From positions 1-24,462 of IMG/VR virus record IMGVR_UViG_3300025133_000577: a stretch of 24,462 nt of DNA; one strand, 5' to 3'. Numbering within the stretch: position 1 is the stretch's first letter; the number at the start of each line of letters is the position of its first letter. The DNA comes from a virus. The notes under the pieces are model-generated. The model saw nothing but the letters and a program-made list of their open reading frames with translations, was not told the DNA's origin and ran no database searches. The position numbers and the translations under genes are program-made. Below are positions 8,110 through 17,231 of the stretch, piece by piece.

Positions 8110-9252
8110 ATGGCATTATTAACAGAAACTAACGAACAATATTACGGAGGTCAACAAGCTTTTTTACCAATAGCTACACAAACACTATTTACATGGACAG
8201 GAGATACTACTTTAGTTGGTACTGTAAGCAACGTATCGTTTACTAACTTTACATTATCAGTAAATAATGTAGTATGGACAGAAGTTACTGGTGCGCCGGT
8301 TGGTAATCAATATAGATTAACTACAACAAAAGATGAAGTTGAAACACCTGCAATGGCAGGTACAGAAACTGTTGTTATTGAACTTCTAGACGATGCTAAA
8401 TGGGCTAATTATGGAGGTTATGCTTATATAACTATAGAAGAAATAGTTAATAACTTTTTAGTAGCATATGTTGGAGCTGGAAAATTAATACCTAGTGTCA
8501 AAAGAACAGATGTTATATTCCATGCAAAGAGAGGTTTACAAGAATTTAGTTATGATACTTTGAAAAGTATTAAATCTCAAGAATTAACTATACCTCCAAG
8601 TTTATCAATAATAATACCGCAAGATTATGTTAATTATGTAAAATTGTCATATATAGACAATTCTGGAGTTAAACATATTATATATCCAACAACATTAACA
8701 AGTAATCCATTTACAGTACCTATTCAAGACGTAAATGGGGTGCCTACTCAAGATAGTTTAGGTGCTAATTTAGAAGGTACTTCTCAAACTAATGAAAGAT
8801 GGGATGATAATAATATATCTATTCCAACAATAAATACTCAAAATAGTTTATTTTATGATAACGGTATGTGGTATGATTTTAGTTATGGTAAAAGATATGG
8901 TTTAAGTCCTGAAGTTGCTCAATCAAATGGTTGGTTTACTATAGATGAAAGAGAAGGTAAGTTTTCTTTTAGTAGTAATCTAGCTAATCAACTAATAATT
9001 TTAGAGTATATATCAGATGGTTTATCTAGTGATTTAGATACTAAAGTGCCTAAAATGGCAGAAGAAGCTATGTATATGCATATTGCTTATTCTATATTAG
9101 CTAGTAGGTCTGGTATTCAAGAATATGTAGTTAGAAGATATAAAATAGAAAGAAGGGCAGCACTTAGAAATGCTAAAATTAGATTATCAAATATTAAATT
9201 AGAAGAATTTACTCAAATAATGAGAGGTAAATCTAAAATACTTAAAAATTAG
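8110..9252 (+). CDS. Head-tail adaptor / ring-like connector protein
   Basis: 380 residues. The core from about residue 104 (AYITIEEIVNNFLVAYVGAGK, then RTDVIFHAKRGLQEFSYDTL at 132-151 and ELTIPPSLSIIIPQDYVNYV) resembles a connector/ring protein family present in crAss-like and marine podoviruses. The C-terminus is helical and basic (RRYKIERRAALRNAKIRLSN), fitting contact with DNA or a portal/ring partner. Residues about 26-95 form a beta-rich segment (LFTWTGDTTLVGTVSNVSF) that looks inserted near the N-terminus, since relatives I recall reach the YITIEEI block after a much shorter lead. The gene starts 6 bases after its neighbour's stop; role is inferred from position and recalled similarity. 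Confidence 0.65.
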   Translation: MALLTETNEQYYGGQQAFLPIATQTLFTWTGDTTLVGTVSNVSFTNFTLSVNNVVWTEVTGAPVGNQYRLTTTKDEVETPAMAGTETVVIELLDDAKWANYGGYAYITIEEIVNNFLVAYVGAGKLIPSVKRTDVIFHAKRGLQEFSYDTLKSIKSQELTIPPSLSIIIPQDYVNYVKLSYIDNSGVKHIIYPTTLTSNPFTVPIQDVNGVPTQDSLGANLEGTSQTNERWDDNNISIPTINTQNSLFYDNGMWYDFSYGKRYGLSPEVAQSNGWFTIDEREGKFSFSSNLANQLIILEYISDGLSSDLDTKVPKMAEEAMYMHIAYSILASRSGIQEYVVRRYKIERRAALRNAKIRLSNIKLEEFTQIMRGKSKILKN

Positions 9253-9258
9253 AATTCA

Positions 9259-12200
9259 ATGGCAGAAGTAAAAAATAATTTTCTAAAGTCTAAAATGAAT
9301 AAAGATTTAGACGATAGATTAGTTCCTAAAGGAGAATATAGACATGCTCAAAATATATCTGTTGCTAAATCTGAAGGTCAAGATGTTGGAGCTCTTGAAA
9401 ATATTTTAGGTAATAATTTAATTAGTAATTTTACTCTACCTACAGATACATATGGTGTAGAGATTATTGGACATTTTATGGATGTTAGAAATAATCGTAT
9501 AGTAGTATTTATGACTAATTACGTAGATACATCTAGTGATGCATTATCTAATTTTTCCCCTACAGGTGCTTATCATGCTATTGGTGTTTATGATGTAACT
9601 AGTGCTGTTAGTTCTATTGTAGCTGCAGGAAGATTTTTAAATTTCTCTAAAACGCAAGAAATATACGGTATAAACATGATTGATAATTTATTATTTTGGA
9701 CAGATAATAGAAATCAACCTAGAAAAATAAACTTAACAACGGCTATAGGAAGTAATAGTTATTATACTAGTGAAGATCATATTTCTGTATCTAAATATTA
9801 TCCTTATCAAACAATAGATTTAATAACAGATGAGGTAATTCAAGCAACTGTGACTACTTCTGGAACTGGGTATACATTAGCTAACAATGTACCAACGGTT
9901 GCAACTGGTGGTAGTGTTGGTTTTGGATTAACTGTCAATATAGTCGCTGGAGGTGGAGGCGTAGGTATACTTGCGGTAACAATAAATAATACAGGTATTG
10001 GTTATGAAACCGGAGACGTTGTTGAGGTTATCCAACCTGGTACTATTGTTGTTGCTACAGTTACTTTAACGGTCGAAACTACTAGTATGATGCGAGATGT
10101 TGTTAGTAATCTCTTGCCAGATGGTACTACTAATAATCCTTATAGACAGCCTACTGGTACTATAGATCCTATTACTTGGCCCGGAGATACTGAATATTTA
10201 AAAGAAAAATTTGTTAGATTTAGTTATAGATTTAAATTTGATGATGGAGAATATTCTTTAATCGCTCCATTTACTCAAACATGTTTTATTCCTAAACAAG
10301 ATGGATATTTTATTGGAGATGACGATGCTAAGACATTTAAGAGTACAGAGGTTGGATTTATGCAAAATAAGGTTAATGATATAAAATTAATAATTAATTC
10401 TCCTATTGGCGATTGGGATGATATAGATGATGCTCTTAAAGTACATGCAGTTGACATTCTTTATAAAGAATCAGGTCAAAATACAATAAAAATAGTTGAC
10501 ACTATTACTGCTGATGAATTAAATCTAGTTAATTCCACATACTTAACATATGATTATTTATCATCTAAACCATGGAAAACTTTACCAGAAAAAGAAATAT
10601 TAAGAGTTCATGATCAAGTTCCAGTAAGGGCTTTGGCTCAAGAAGTAGCAGGAGATAGAGTAATTTATGGTAATTATATAAATAAACCTACTCCTCCATC
10701 TACAATAAACTACTCTTTAAATATTACTGAAAAAGATGTTGATACTCAGATTGAATTTCAAAATCAAAATTTAAAACAAAATAGATCTTATCAAGTAGGA
10801 ATTGTTTTATCAGACAGATATGGAAGGCAATCAACTGTAATTCTTTCTAGTTTAGATGATAACCCAGGATCTTCATCAATGAAAGGTTCTACTATTTTTA
10901 ATAAATTCAAAGAAAGTCCTTTTTCACAATATAGTGCTGGAGCTTTACTCGAATCTGGAAGTCTTCCTTCAACTCCAGGTGATGTTTGGGATGGAGATAA
11001 TTTAGAAATGACTTTTTGGGATACAATATCTTCGACTAGAGACAATAATACAGGAGCACCTGGATTATATGATGCTACAACAAATCCACTTGGTTGGTAC
11101 ACTTATAAAATAGTTGTTAAACAACAAGAACAAGATTATTATAATATATATTTTCCAGGTATATTAAACGGATATGCAGATGGAGAAACAGTGTCAACAG
11201 CAGCAACTGCAGACGAACCTATATGTCATTTTGTTTTACAAGGAGATAATATAAATAAAGTACCTAGAGATTTATCTTTAGTTGGTCCAAATCAAAATCT
11301 ATTTAGAACTGGTAGACCTAGTGCTAAAGAAGATCCTAGTTATTATCAATTTGTAGATAGTAGTGGAGAAGATTTTATTGTTGATCCATTTTCAAAAGAA
11401 GGTGAAAAATTATTAAAAGAAAGAGATAGAGAAAGAGATTTAGATTCTGGAAGTCAAATAACTAACGCTAGTGTAAAATTATCTTTAAGATTAAATAATA
11501 CAATTGGAGCAACTTCTCTTACTACTACTACTCAGCAATTTTATCCAGATAATAATGTAGATACTGTTACTACCATAGGCACTGGATCAGAATTAGGTTT
11601 ATGGGATCCTTCAGCTATAACTCCATTTAACACGGCTAATGTTTTTTATGGTTATCAAAATAATCCATACATTGCTAAAACAAATGTATCATCTCCTACA
11701 GGTAATGTTGGACCTTCAGCTTTAGCTACACAAACAGGACTCATAGGACCACATCCTAGCGCTCATTTACAAAAATGGAAAGTTACTACTATAGGTGGAG
11801 TTGGAGGTGATTATATAGCAGGAAGTAAAAATATTCCTTGCAAAATAAACAGTACTAATCCTATAATAAACGGCTTTTTAGTTAATATAGATGAGGTTGG
11901 AGGTTCTAATGAAGTTACTTCAATGTCTATATCTGATATAGGTGTTGGATGGGATTCGTTAACCACCTATAGCGCTCAAACTGGAATTATAACTGGAGCT
12001 GGTGATGGAACAGAAACTTTTACTATTACTCCAGTGACTACAACTCCAACTCCAGCTGGGACAATGCTTCCTTCCTTAGCAGTTTACGAAACACAACCTT
12101 TAGAAAGTAAATTAAATATTTACTGGGAATCATCTTCTAATGGTTTAATAAGTGACTTAAATACGGCAGTACAAAGTGGAGATCTTACTACTCCTGTAAA

Positions 12201-12912
12201 CTTTATAGGTACAGGGTTAAATCCTATAGATTATATTCAAGCAGAAGATAACGCTATTGGTACTAATGTTATGTCTAACGCGGCATTATTTGCCATAAAT
12301 GCAAGTGGAAATGTATTATCTGGACCTATTACATTTACTTTAACTAGCGTGATAGATGGATACAATGTTAATAGGAGAAGTAATTTTACACTAGATGATG
12401 GACCTGTTGGTTATCCTGATGGATTTAGATTAAAAACTAATTCATATTTTGTAGCTAATTCAGACAATAACATTAATAATACATTTATATTTAATATAAA
12501 CGTAGAAGCTCCGAGCGCTACTTATGGCAGTGATGGAACGTTTATAAATAGACAATTATCTATAGGACCTTGTACTTTAGAAAATACAGCGCCAAGTTTA
12601 GCAGTTGTACCTGCTACATTTTTATATAATTTCCCAGGCACGCTTGTGGCAACATTAAATGCAGGGAATGGATCGTACATAGGTGGAGGATTAGAATTTG
12701 ATGAATTAGACTTTAGCTTTAATTATTATACTGGTCCTGGACTTACCACACAAGGATTATATTTTGTAAATACAGGGGTACCAGGTGAAAGAGAACTTTG
12801 GATTGATAATACTGTAGTATCAGGCAATCAGGTAGATTTTGATTTAATTATTACAGATCAAAATGGAACTGGACTTAGTACATCTTCAGCGCATAAAATC
12901 TTCGTAAGTTAA
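9259..12912 (+). CDS. Large tail protein (propeller-like N-terminal part, Ig/cadherin-like C-terminus)
   Basis: 1217 residues. It opens with NNFLKSKMNKDLDDRLVPKG and GEYRHAQNISVAKSEGQDVG, a signature of large tail/stabilization proteins of marine and crAss-like podoviruses related in layout to P22 gp10. Repeated strands with aromatic/Asp turns (GINMIDNLLFWTDNRNQPRK at about 134-153) suggest beta-propeller blades. LKQNRSYQVGIVLSDRYGRQ (about 505-525), DNINKVPRDLSLVGPNQN (about 664-681) and LAVYETQPLESKLNIYWESS (about 940-960) are backbone blocks I recognise from such proteins. Beta modules are inserted at about 195-275 and 870-925. The last ~110 residues, after ENTAPSLAVVPA, read as an Ig/cadherin-like domain, possibly surface exposed. 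The role in tail assembly or receptor contact is inferred. Confidence 0.7.
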   Translation: MAEVKNNFLKSKMNKDLDDRLVPKGEYRHAQNISVAKSEGQDVGALENILGNNLISNFTLPTDTYGVEIIGHFMDVRNNRIVVFMTNYVDTSSDALSNFSPTGAYHAIGVYDVTSAVSSIVAAGRFLNFSKTQEIYGINMIDNLLFWTDNRNQPRKINLTTAIGSNSYYTSEDHISVSKYYPYQTIDLITDEVIQATVTTSGTGYTLANNVPTVATGGSVGFGLTVNIVAGGGGVGILAVTINNTGIGYETGDVVEVIQPGTIVVATVTLTVETTSMMRDVVSNLLPDGTTNNPYRQPTGTIDPITWPGDTEYLKEKFVRFSYRFKFDDGEYSLIAPFTQTCFIPKQDGYFIGDDDAKTFKSTEVGFMQNKVNDIKLIINSPIGDWDDIDDALKVHAVDILYKESGQNTIKIVDTITADELNLVNSTYLTYDYLSSKPWKTLPEKEILRVHDQVPVRALAQEVAGDRVIYGNYINKPTPPSTINYSLNITEKDVDTQIEFQNQNLKQNRSYQVGIVLSDRYGRQSTVILSSLDDNPGSSSMKGSTIFNKFKESPFSQYSAGALLESGSLPSTPGDVWDGDNLEMTFWDTISSTRDNNTGAPGLYDATTNPLGWYTYKIVVKQQEQDYYNIYFPGILNGYADGETVSTAATADEPICHFVLQGDNINKVPRDLSLVGPNQNLFRTGRPSAKEDPSYYQFVDSSGEDFIVDPFSKEGEKLLKERDRERDLDSGSQITNASVKLSLRLNNTIGATSLTTTTQQFYPDNNVDTVTTIGTGSELGLWDPSAITPFNTANVFYGYQNNPYIAKTNVSSPTGNVGPSALATQTGLIGPHPSAHLQKWKVTTIGGVGGDYIAGSKNIPCKINSTNPIINGFLVNIDEVGGSNEVTSMSISDIGVGWDSLTTYSAQTGIITGAGDGTETFTITPVTTTPTPAGTMLPSLAVYETQPLESKLNIYWESSSNGLISDLNTAVQSGDLTTPVNFIGTGLNPIDYIQAEDNAIGTNVMSNAALFAINASGNVLSGPITFTLTSVIDGYNVNRRSNFTLDDGPVGYPDGFRLKTNSYFVANSDNNINNTFIFNINVEAPSATYGSDGTFINRQLSIGPCTLENTAPSLAVVPATFLYNFPGTLVATLNAGNGSYIGGGLEFDELDFSFNYYTGPGLTTQGLYFVNTGVPGERELWIDNTVVSGNQVDFDLIITDQNGTGLSTSSAHKIFVS
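9841..10083 (+). other. Beta-rich insert module, copy B
   Basis: Codes for about residues 195-275 of the 1217-aa protein: Gly-rich, with VTTSGTGYTLANNVPTVATG, then VTINNTGIGYETGDVVEVI. The GxGYxxGDxxxI core matches copy A. It separates the propeller-like start from the block MMRDVVSNLLPDGTTNNPYR. Confidence 0.5.
11860..12035 (+). other. Beta-rich insert module, copy C (degenerate)
   Basis: Codes for about residues 868-925 of the 1217-aa protein. SMSISDIGVGWDSLTTYSAQ followed by a Gly-rich loop and FTITPV keeps the strand-GxGW-loop-strand layout of copies A and B but lacks the GD pair. It precedes the conserved LAVYETQPLESK block. Confidence 0.35.
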
Positions 12913-12953
12913 TTTTTAGTAAAAACAGTTTCAAGTAAGTAATAATATTAATT

Positions 12954-14654
12954 ATGGCATATCAATTAAAGGTAAAATATTTCAATTCTTTTGTTTTAAA
13001 AAAAGTTGTTAAAACTGGTGATGTTCAAACAGGAAGTTGGCCTGGTTTACCATGGGCACCTACTGCTGTAGGAACTGATGGTATTTCTAGATCTTATCCT
13101 AATTTTCCTTGGGGTGCATATGCGACAGGGGCTGAAGAGTATGTAAATTGGTATTTAGAAGAATCTAGGATAAAAGGGGGGTTTAATAATACTATAATGG
13201 AACTAGGTGTAAGAGCATATGCTGTTAATAAAAACCCTGCTCAAGATGATAGATCTAGTAGTTTAATATTTTCTGGAGTTTATAATGATAGAACTGGAGT
13301 TAACAATACTAATGTATTTTCTATTAGTGAAAGTATAATTAGAGATGCAAATCCTAGTCATGGTAGTATTCAAAAATTATATGCACAAAATACAAATTTA
13401 TTAGTTCTTCAAGAAAATAAAGTTCATAAAGCGTTAATTGATAAAAACACCATATATAGTGGTGATCAAGGAGCAGAAGAATTACTTGGAAATCCTAGAA
13501 CTATAGGACAATTAGTTCCTTATGCAGGAGAATATGGAATTAGTAGAAATCCAGAATCATTTGCAATATATAGTAATAGAAAATATTTTGCTGACAAAGA
13601 TAGAAATGCAATGTTAAGATTATCTGCTGGTCCTGGTGGTGGAGATGGTATAACTGAAATATCTATGTATGGTATGCGAGATTATTTTAGAGATGAATTA
13701 GCTACTATTTCCGACAATAGAACAAGAAGAGTTATAAATATAACTTCAGGAATGGGTGGTGGTTCTACATCTACTTTAACTTTAAATAATGTTATAGGTA
13801 TTGAAGTTGGTGCAATAGTAGAAGAAGTAAATAGTACACCAACTACTCTTCCAACAGGGAGTGTGGTTGTAGGTATTCCATCTAGTACAACTGTGACAAT
13901 ATCTCCAGCTTATGTTGTAACTGCAAATTTAGTGAGTTTTAATTTTGTAACATATAGAAGAGATAAAATTTATGGAGGATGGGATATTCATAGAAAAAAT
14001 TATATAGCATCATTACAACAATCTTCTAGATTTATTTCAACAGCTGAAGATTCTTTTAATACTTTAAGTTTTGATGAAAATGCTAAAGGTTGGACTAGTT
14101 TTTATAGTTATAAACCTATATTTTTAGGTAGTTTAAAAAATAAGTTTTATACTTTTATTAATGATGAGATATATGAACATTATGTATCAATAGGAAATAA
14201 TCATTGTAAATTTTATGGTAATGCAACTCCAGATGAAGCTAGTGTAGAATTAATATTTAATCCTAGTCCATCTATTAAAAAGAATTTCAACACTATATCT
14301 TACGAAGGTGATAATGGGTGGGAAGTGGAATCTATAGTATCTAGCAAACAAGGGGTTGATAATGGTGTTAGTTATCAAGATGCTGCAAACCCAATAAAAA
14401 GTTATGATGAAGGATCATACATAGAAAACGGTGTTACTTATCAAGCAGGATTTGATAGAAAAGAAAATAGATATGTAGCTAATATAGTAAATGCTAGTAG
14501 TGTAAGACCAGGTGAGGTAATATTTGGAAAAAGTGTTAGTGGTATAAAAGGATACTTTGCTACAGTTAAAATTAAAGTTGATTCAACAACTAACGTAGGA
14601 GGTGCTAAAGAATTGTATTTAGCATCGTCTAACTATGTAATGTCATCTTATTAA
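12954..14654 (+). CDS. Tail stabilization-like protein (P22 gp10-like family of crAss-like phages)
   Basis: 566 residues. Blocks SIQKLYAQNTNLLVLQENKV and KALIDKNTIYSGDQG (about 141-175), LVPYAGEYGISRNPESFAIY (about 186-205), RKYFADKDRNAMLRLSAG, DGITEISMYGMRDYFRDEL and YGGWDIHRKNYIASLQ match, from memory, the stabilization proteins of crAss-like phages, thought to form part of the tail hub. Residues about 260-332 are a beta-rich insert (SGMGGGSTSTLTL, VVVGIPSSTTVTISPA) between RDELATISDNRTRR and YRRDKIYGGWD. The gene follows the 1217-aa gene in another frame after a 41-base gap and may represent the second half of what is one polypeptide in some relatives. Start ATG at 12954 lies in the AATTATG context shared with the capsid gene. 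Confidence 0.72.
   Translation: MAYQLKVKYFNSFVLKKVVKTGDVQTGSWPGLPWAPTAVGTDGISRSYPNFPWGAYATGAEEYVNWYLEESRIKGGFNNTIMELGVRAYAVNKNPAQDDRSSSLIFSGVYNDRTGVNNTNVFSISESIIRDANPSHGSIQKLYAQNTNLLVLQENKVHKALIDKNTIYSGDQGAEELLGNPRTIGQLVPYAGEYGISRNPESFAIYSNRKYFADKDRNAMLRLSAGPGGGDGITEISMYGMRDYFRDELATISDNRTRRVINITSGMGGGSTSTLTLNNVIGIEVGAIVEEVNSTPTTLPTGSVVVGIPSSTTVTISPAYVVTANLVSFNFVTYRRDKIYGGWDIHRKNYIASLQQSSRFISTAEDSFNTLSFDENAKGWTSFYSYKPIFLGSLKNKFYTFINDEIYEHYVSIGNNHCKFYGNATPDEASVELIFNPSPSIKKNFNTISYEGDNGWEVESIVSSKQGVDNGVSYQDAANPIKSYDEGSYIENGVTYQAGFDRKENRYVANIVNASSVRPGEVIFGKSVSGIKGYFATVKIKVDSTTNVGGAKELYLASSNYVMSSY
13731..13950 (+). other. Beta-rich insert in the stabilization-like protein
   Basis: Codes for about residues 260-332. 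It has the layout 'G...VGAIVEEV...GSVVVGIPSSTTVTIS', a short beta pattern seen in many tail proteins but different from modules A-C. Removing it joins two conserved blocks. Confidence 0.4.
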
Positions 14655-14678
14655 GATAAATATATAAAATAAAACAAA

Positions 14679-15458
14679 ATGGATTACGTAAACCTTTTCG
14701 AAGATTTAATAGGTACTGGAGCTCAAATTTATACAGGAATTCAAGCTAGAGATAAAAAGAAGATTGAAGAGACTAAAGCATTTAAAGCTGAGCAAAAATT
14801 AAAAAACTTTGAAAAAAGCAGACAAGCGGTTTTGGATCAATCTGGAGCCATAAGAGCATTAAAATCTCAAGTATTTAATCCAGCCGCTAATTTAGCTGTA
14901 GCTAATAAAGCTGCTGAGTTAAAAATAGAACAAACTGATCAAGCATTAGCTAATACTTTAGATCAAATAAATAGAAGTGGTACGGGTGCTGGAGCTGCAA
15001 CTGCACTTGCTAGAATGGCCGCTGCATCAAAAGCTGAAATTGGAGCATCTTTAGAAAAAGGAGAAGTTGAAAATCAAAAACTACGCGCTGCGGGAGAAGC
15101 TAAAGCTGCTGCAACTAAATTAAGATTAGAAGAATCTGCTCTTAGAGAAGAGGGCTCTGCGTGGAATAGACAAGAAACTAGAGATTTAACACAATTAGAT
15201 AGACTTCAATCTCAGCAAGAAAATGCTGAAGCTCAAGCGTTGTCTTATGGAGAACAACAAGATGCCGCTATGTTAGCAGGTTTGACTGGTTTAACAGATA
15301 CATTAGGTGGAGCTTTAAATAGTATGGGACAGAAATCTGGAACTAACACTACATTTAATCCACTACTAGACGAAGGTCCAGAAGAATGGGTGGATAAATC
15401 AGGTCAAACACAAGAACAACAAAACGCAGAGTTGTTAAATATATTAGGTATAAAATAA
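14679..15458 (+). CDS. Internal virion-like protein, Ala-rich coiled coil
   Basis: 259 residues. Residues 1-25 (MDYVNLFEDLIGTGAQIYTG) are a weakly hydrophobic segment and residues about 25-200 are an Ala/Glu/Gln/Lys/Leu-rich helical coiled coil (AANLAVANKAAELKIEQTDQ, EVENQKLRAAGEAKAAATKL) containing NRSGTGAGAATALARMAAAS, a Gly/Ala patch. The C-terminal quarter is Gly/Asn-rich and ends near ILGIK. Composition, size and place before two large hydrophilic proteins match the smallest ejection protein of podoviruses (T7 gp14-like or P22 ejection proteins). No direct homology is claimed; role is inferred. Confidence 0.6.
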   Translation: MDYVNLFEDLIGTGAQIYTGIQARDKKKIEETKAFKAEQKLKNFEKSRQAVLDQSGAIRALKSQVFNPAANLAVANKAAELKIEQTDQALANTLDQINRSGTGAGAATALARMAAASKAEIGASLEKGEVENQKLRAAGEAKAAATKLRLEESALREEGSAWNRQETRDLTQLDRLQSQQENAEAQALSYGEQQDAAMLAGLTGLTDTLGGALNSMGQKSGTNTTFNPLLDEGPEEWVDKSGQTQEQQNAELLNILGIK

Positions 15459-15467
15459 TATAATAAT

Positions 15468-17228
15468 ATGAGTTATAGAAATCCAAGACAAACAATAGAT
15501 AATAGATTAGGTAAAATTAGTAAAGGTATTGACAAGTGGTATCAAGGTAGGCTTAAAGATAGAAATACATATGAAGCTGCTGAACAAAAAGATAATAAAG
15601 AACTTGCTGCTAAAATCAAATCAAATTGGAAACCAGATGCTAAATATAATACTGCTTACTTAAAAGCTAAAGCTGCAGGTGATAAATTTACTAGTAAATT
15701 ATATGATACAGAGGGTGAGCGAGCTAAGGGAGCACCTAAAATTAAGGAGCAAATAAATGAAATATTAGCTAATATAGGTACCGAATTAAATGAGAAATTA
15801 AAAGAGCCGGGATTAGATGAAATGCATATAAATACATTAAAAAATGACGCTATAGCTAATATGAATAATTTCACCACGCAAATGGCTAATTGGCAATTAG
15901 GAATGGATGAATTTTTACTAGCTAGAGCCCAGGGTGGTAAAGTAGGTAGTTTATTAGCAGATGAAACTGGTCATAGAAATCCAAAGTTAATAGAAATGTT
16001 TCAAGATATTACTGATCAAAAAGAATCTAATATATGGATGACGTGGAATGGGACGGACCTTAATTTTGTTGAAGGTAAATTTGATAAAAATAATGAATTT
16101 CAAGTAAAAGATCATGTTGATTTTACTGCTGTAATTGGTGATAAAGATAGATTTGGAGATGGTCAATTTTTCTTACATAATCAAGCATTTGATGATGATG
16201 TAGAATTTGCAGGATTTGATAAAGTAATACAAGAAGATTTAGCTGGTAATACAGATTTAATGGTTGGTGATAAGTTAGATTATACAAAAGTAAAAAATTA
16301 CTTTTTAGAAAACGAAGCTGGGCAAGGAATTATGAAAACTTTTATAGATGAAGAAAATGAAGGTAAAACAAAGTGGAGTGATTTAGGAGGTGAAGGAGTA
16401 TATAGTGATGAAAACTATATAGCTGCAGTTTTAAAAAGAGGATTAATAAAAAATGGATTAACTCCACCTGTTGTAGAAGAAGAAGATACTACTACAACTA
16501 ATACCGCTAGTACGACAACTGGAGGTGGCACAAGTAATTTTTTACCAAGCAATAATCAAACTACAACAACACCTGCTACAACAACAACGACTACTACTAC
16601 TGAAGAAGAATCAGAAGATGGGGTTGTAGATCAAGCTAGTTCTATAATAGAAATGGAAACATCTTTTGGTGGACCTCCTGATAAAAATGGTGTTGCTACT
16701 CCTCTTGCGAGTTATAAAGGAAAAGAAGATGAAGCAGATAGATATTTAAATTCTAAAGAACAAGTTCGAAAAGATGATTATTATGCATCTGATGAAAATA
16801 AATCTGCAAAAAAGAAAAAAAGAGGATTAAAAATAGACATAGGAGCTGATGTTTACGACAACTTGTCTCAAGCTGAGCAATTAATACTAAGAACAGAACA
16901 TTTTAATTTAAGATGGGATCCTAGAGTTTTATTATTACAAACAGCTGGTATGTTAGGGCATTATGAAAGAAAAGACTTGCACAACGATGCTAAGTTATTA
17001 GATAAGCAATGGGCAACGATCGATAAGAAGAAACTAGTAGAAGCTTTAAAAGGTAAAGATCAAGAAATGTTAGACAATTTCGCCTCTATAATGTCAGGAA
17101 CTAGTGGTAATAACCAAGATCAATACAACAAAAGAATTGCATATTTAGCTAAAAAATTAGGATTAAAAGATAGTTATCAATCAAAGAAGAAAAATACAAA
17201 CGCATCTCAATTTAATAAAAAACCATAA
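15468..17228 (+). CDS. Hydrophilic virion protein with Thr-rich linker, probable internal protein
   Basis: 586 residues, no recognised family. Residues 1-190 are helical and strongly charged (LGKISKGIDKWYQGRLKDR, INEILANIGTELNEKLKEPG). Residues about 190-330 are mixed (NIWMTWNGTDLNFVEGKFD) and may form a compact domain. Residues about 334-385 are a low-complexity acidic and Thr-rich linker. After it comes a region with charged helices (LSQAEQLILRTEHFNLRWDP) and a Lys-rich end. No membrane segment is seen. The gene starts 9 bases after its neighbour's stop and is followed 3 bases later by the giant gene, so the three are very likely one ejection-protein cluster; this is inferred from order. 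Confidence 0.6.
   Translation: MSYRNPRQTIDNRLGKISKGIDKWYQGRLKDRNTYEAAEQKDNKELAAKIKSNWKPDAKYNTAYLKAKAAGDKFTSKLYDTEGERAKGAPKIKEQINEILANIGTELNEKLKEPGLDEMHINTLKNDAIANMNNFTTQMANWQLGMDEFLLARAQGGKVGSLLADETGHRNPKLIEMFQDITDQKESNIWMTWNGTDLNFVEGKFDKNNEFQVKDHVDFTAVIGDKDRFGDGQFFLHNQAFDDDVEFAGFDKVIQEDLAGNTDLMVGDKLDYTKVKNYFLENEAGQGIMKTFIDEENEGKTKWSDLGGEGVYSDENYIAAVLKRGLIKNGLTPPVVEEEDTTTTNTASTTTGGGTSNFLPSNNQTTTTPATTTTTTTTEEESEDGVVDQASSIIEMETSFGGPPDKNGVATPLASYKGKEDEADRYLNSKEQVRKDDYYASDENKSAKKKKRGLKIDIGADVYDNLSQAEQLILRTEHFNLRWDPRVLLLQTAGMLGHYERKDLHNDAKLLDKQWATIDKKKLVEALKGKDQEMLDNFASIMSGTSGNNQDQYNKRIAYLAKKLGLKDSYQSKKKNTNASQFNKKP
16471..16620 (+). repeat. Thr-rich low-complexity linker
   Basis: About 50 codons, with ACT/ACA/ACG repeats (a run of eight Thr codons, 16579-16602) flanked by GAA runs. 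In the protein it is an acidic patch, Thr/Asn/Gly stretch and Thr run. Its role is probably a flexible tether between two domains of the 586-aa protein. Confidence 0.7.
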
Positions 17229-17231
17229 TAT

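Noticed and set aside
10791-11102. Minus-strand open frame of 103 codons inside the 1217-aa gene
   Set aside because: Opposes a conserved part of the tail protein; length is within what an A/T-rich gene gives by chance on the other strand.
12913-12953. Frameshift or assembly error joining the 1217- and 566-aa genes
   Set aside because: The upstream gene ends with a complete Ig-like domain and TAA, and the next gene has a start context shared with other genes, so two genes is the simpler reading.
16471-16620. Thr-codon repeats as a CRISPR or variable tandem repeat
   Set aside because: No constant repeat unit with spacers; it is simple low-complexity coding sequence.
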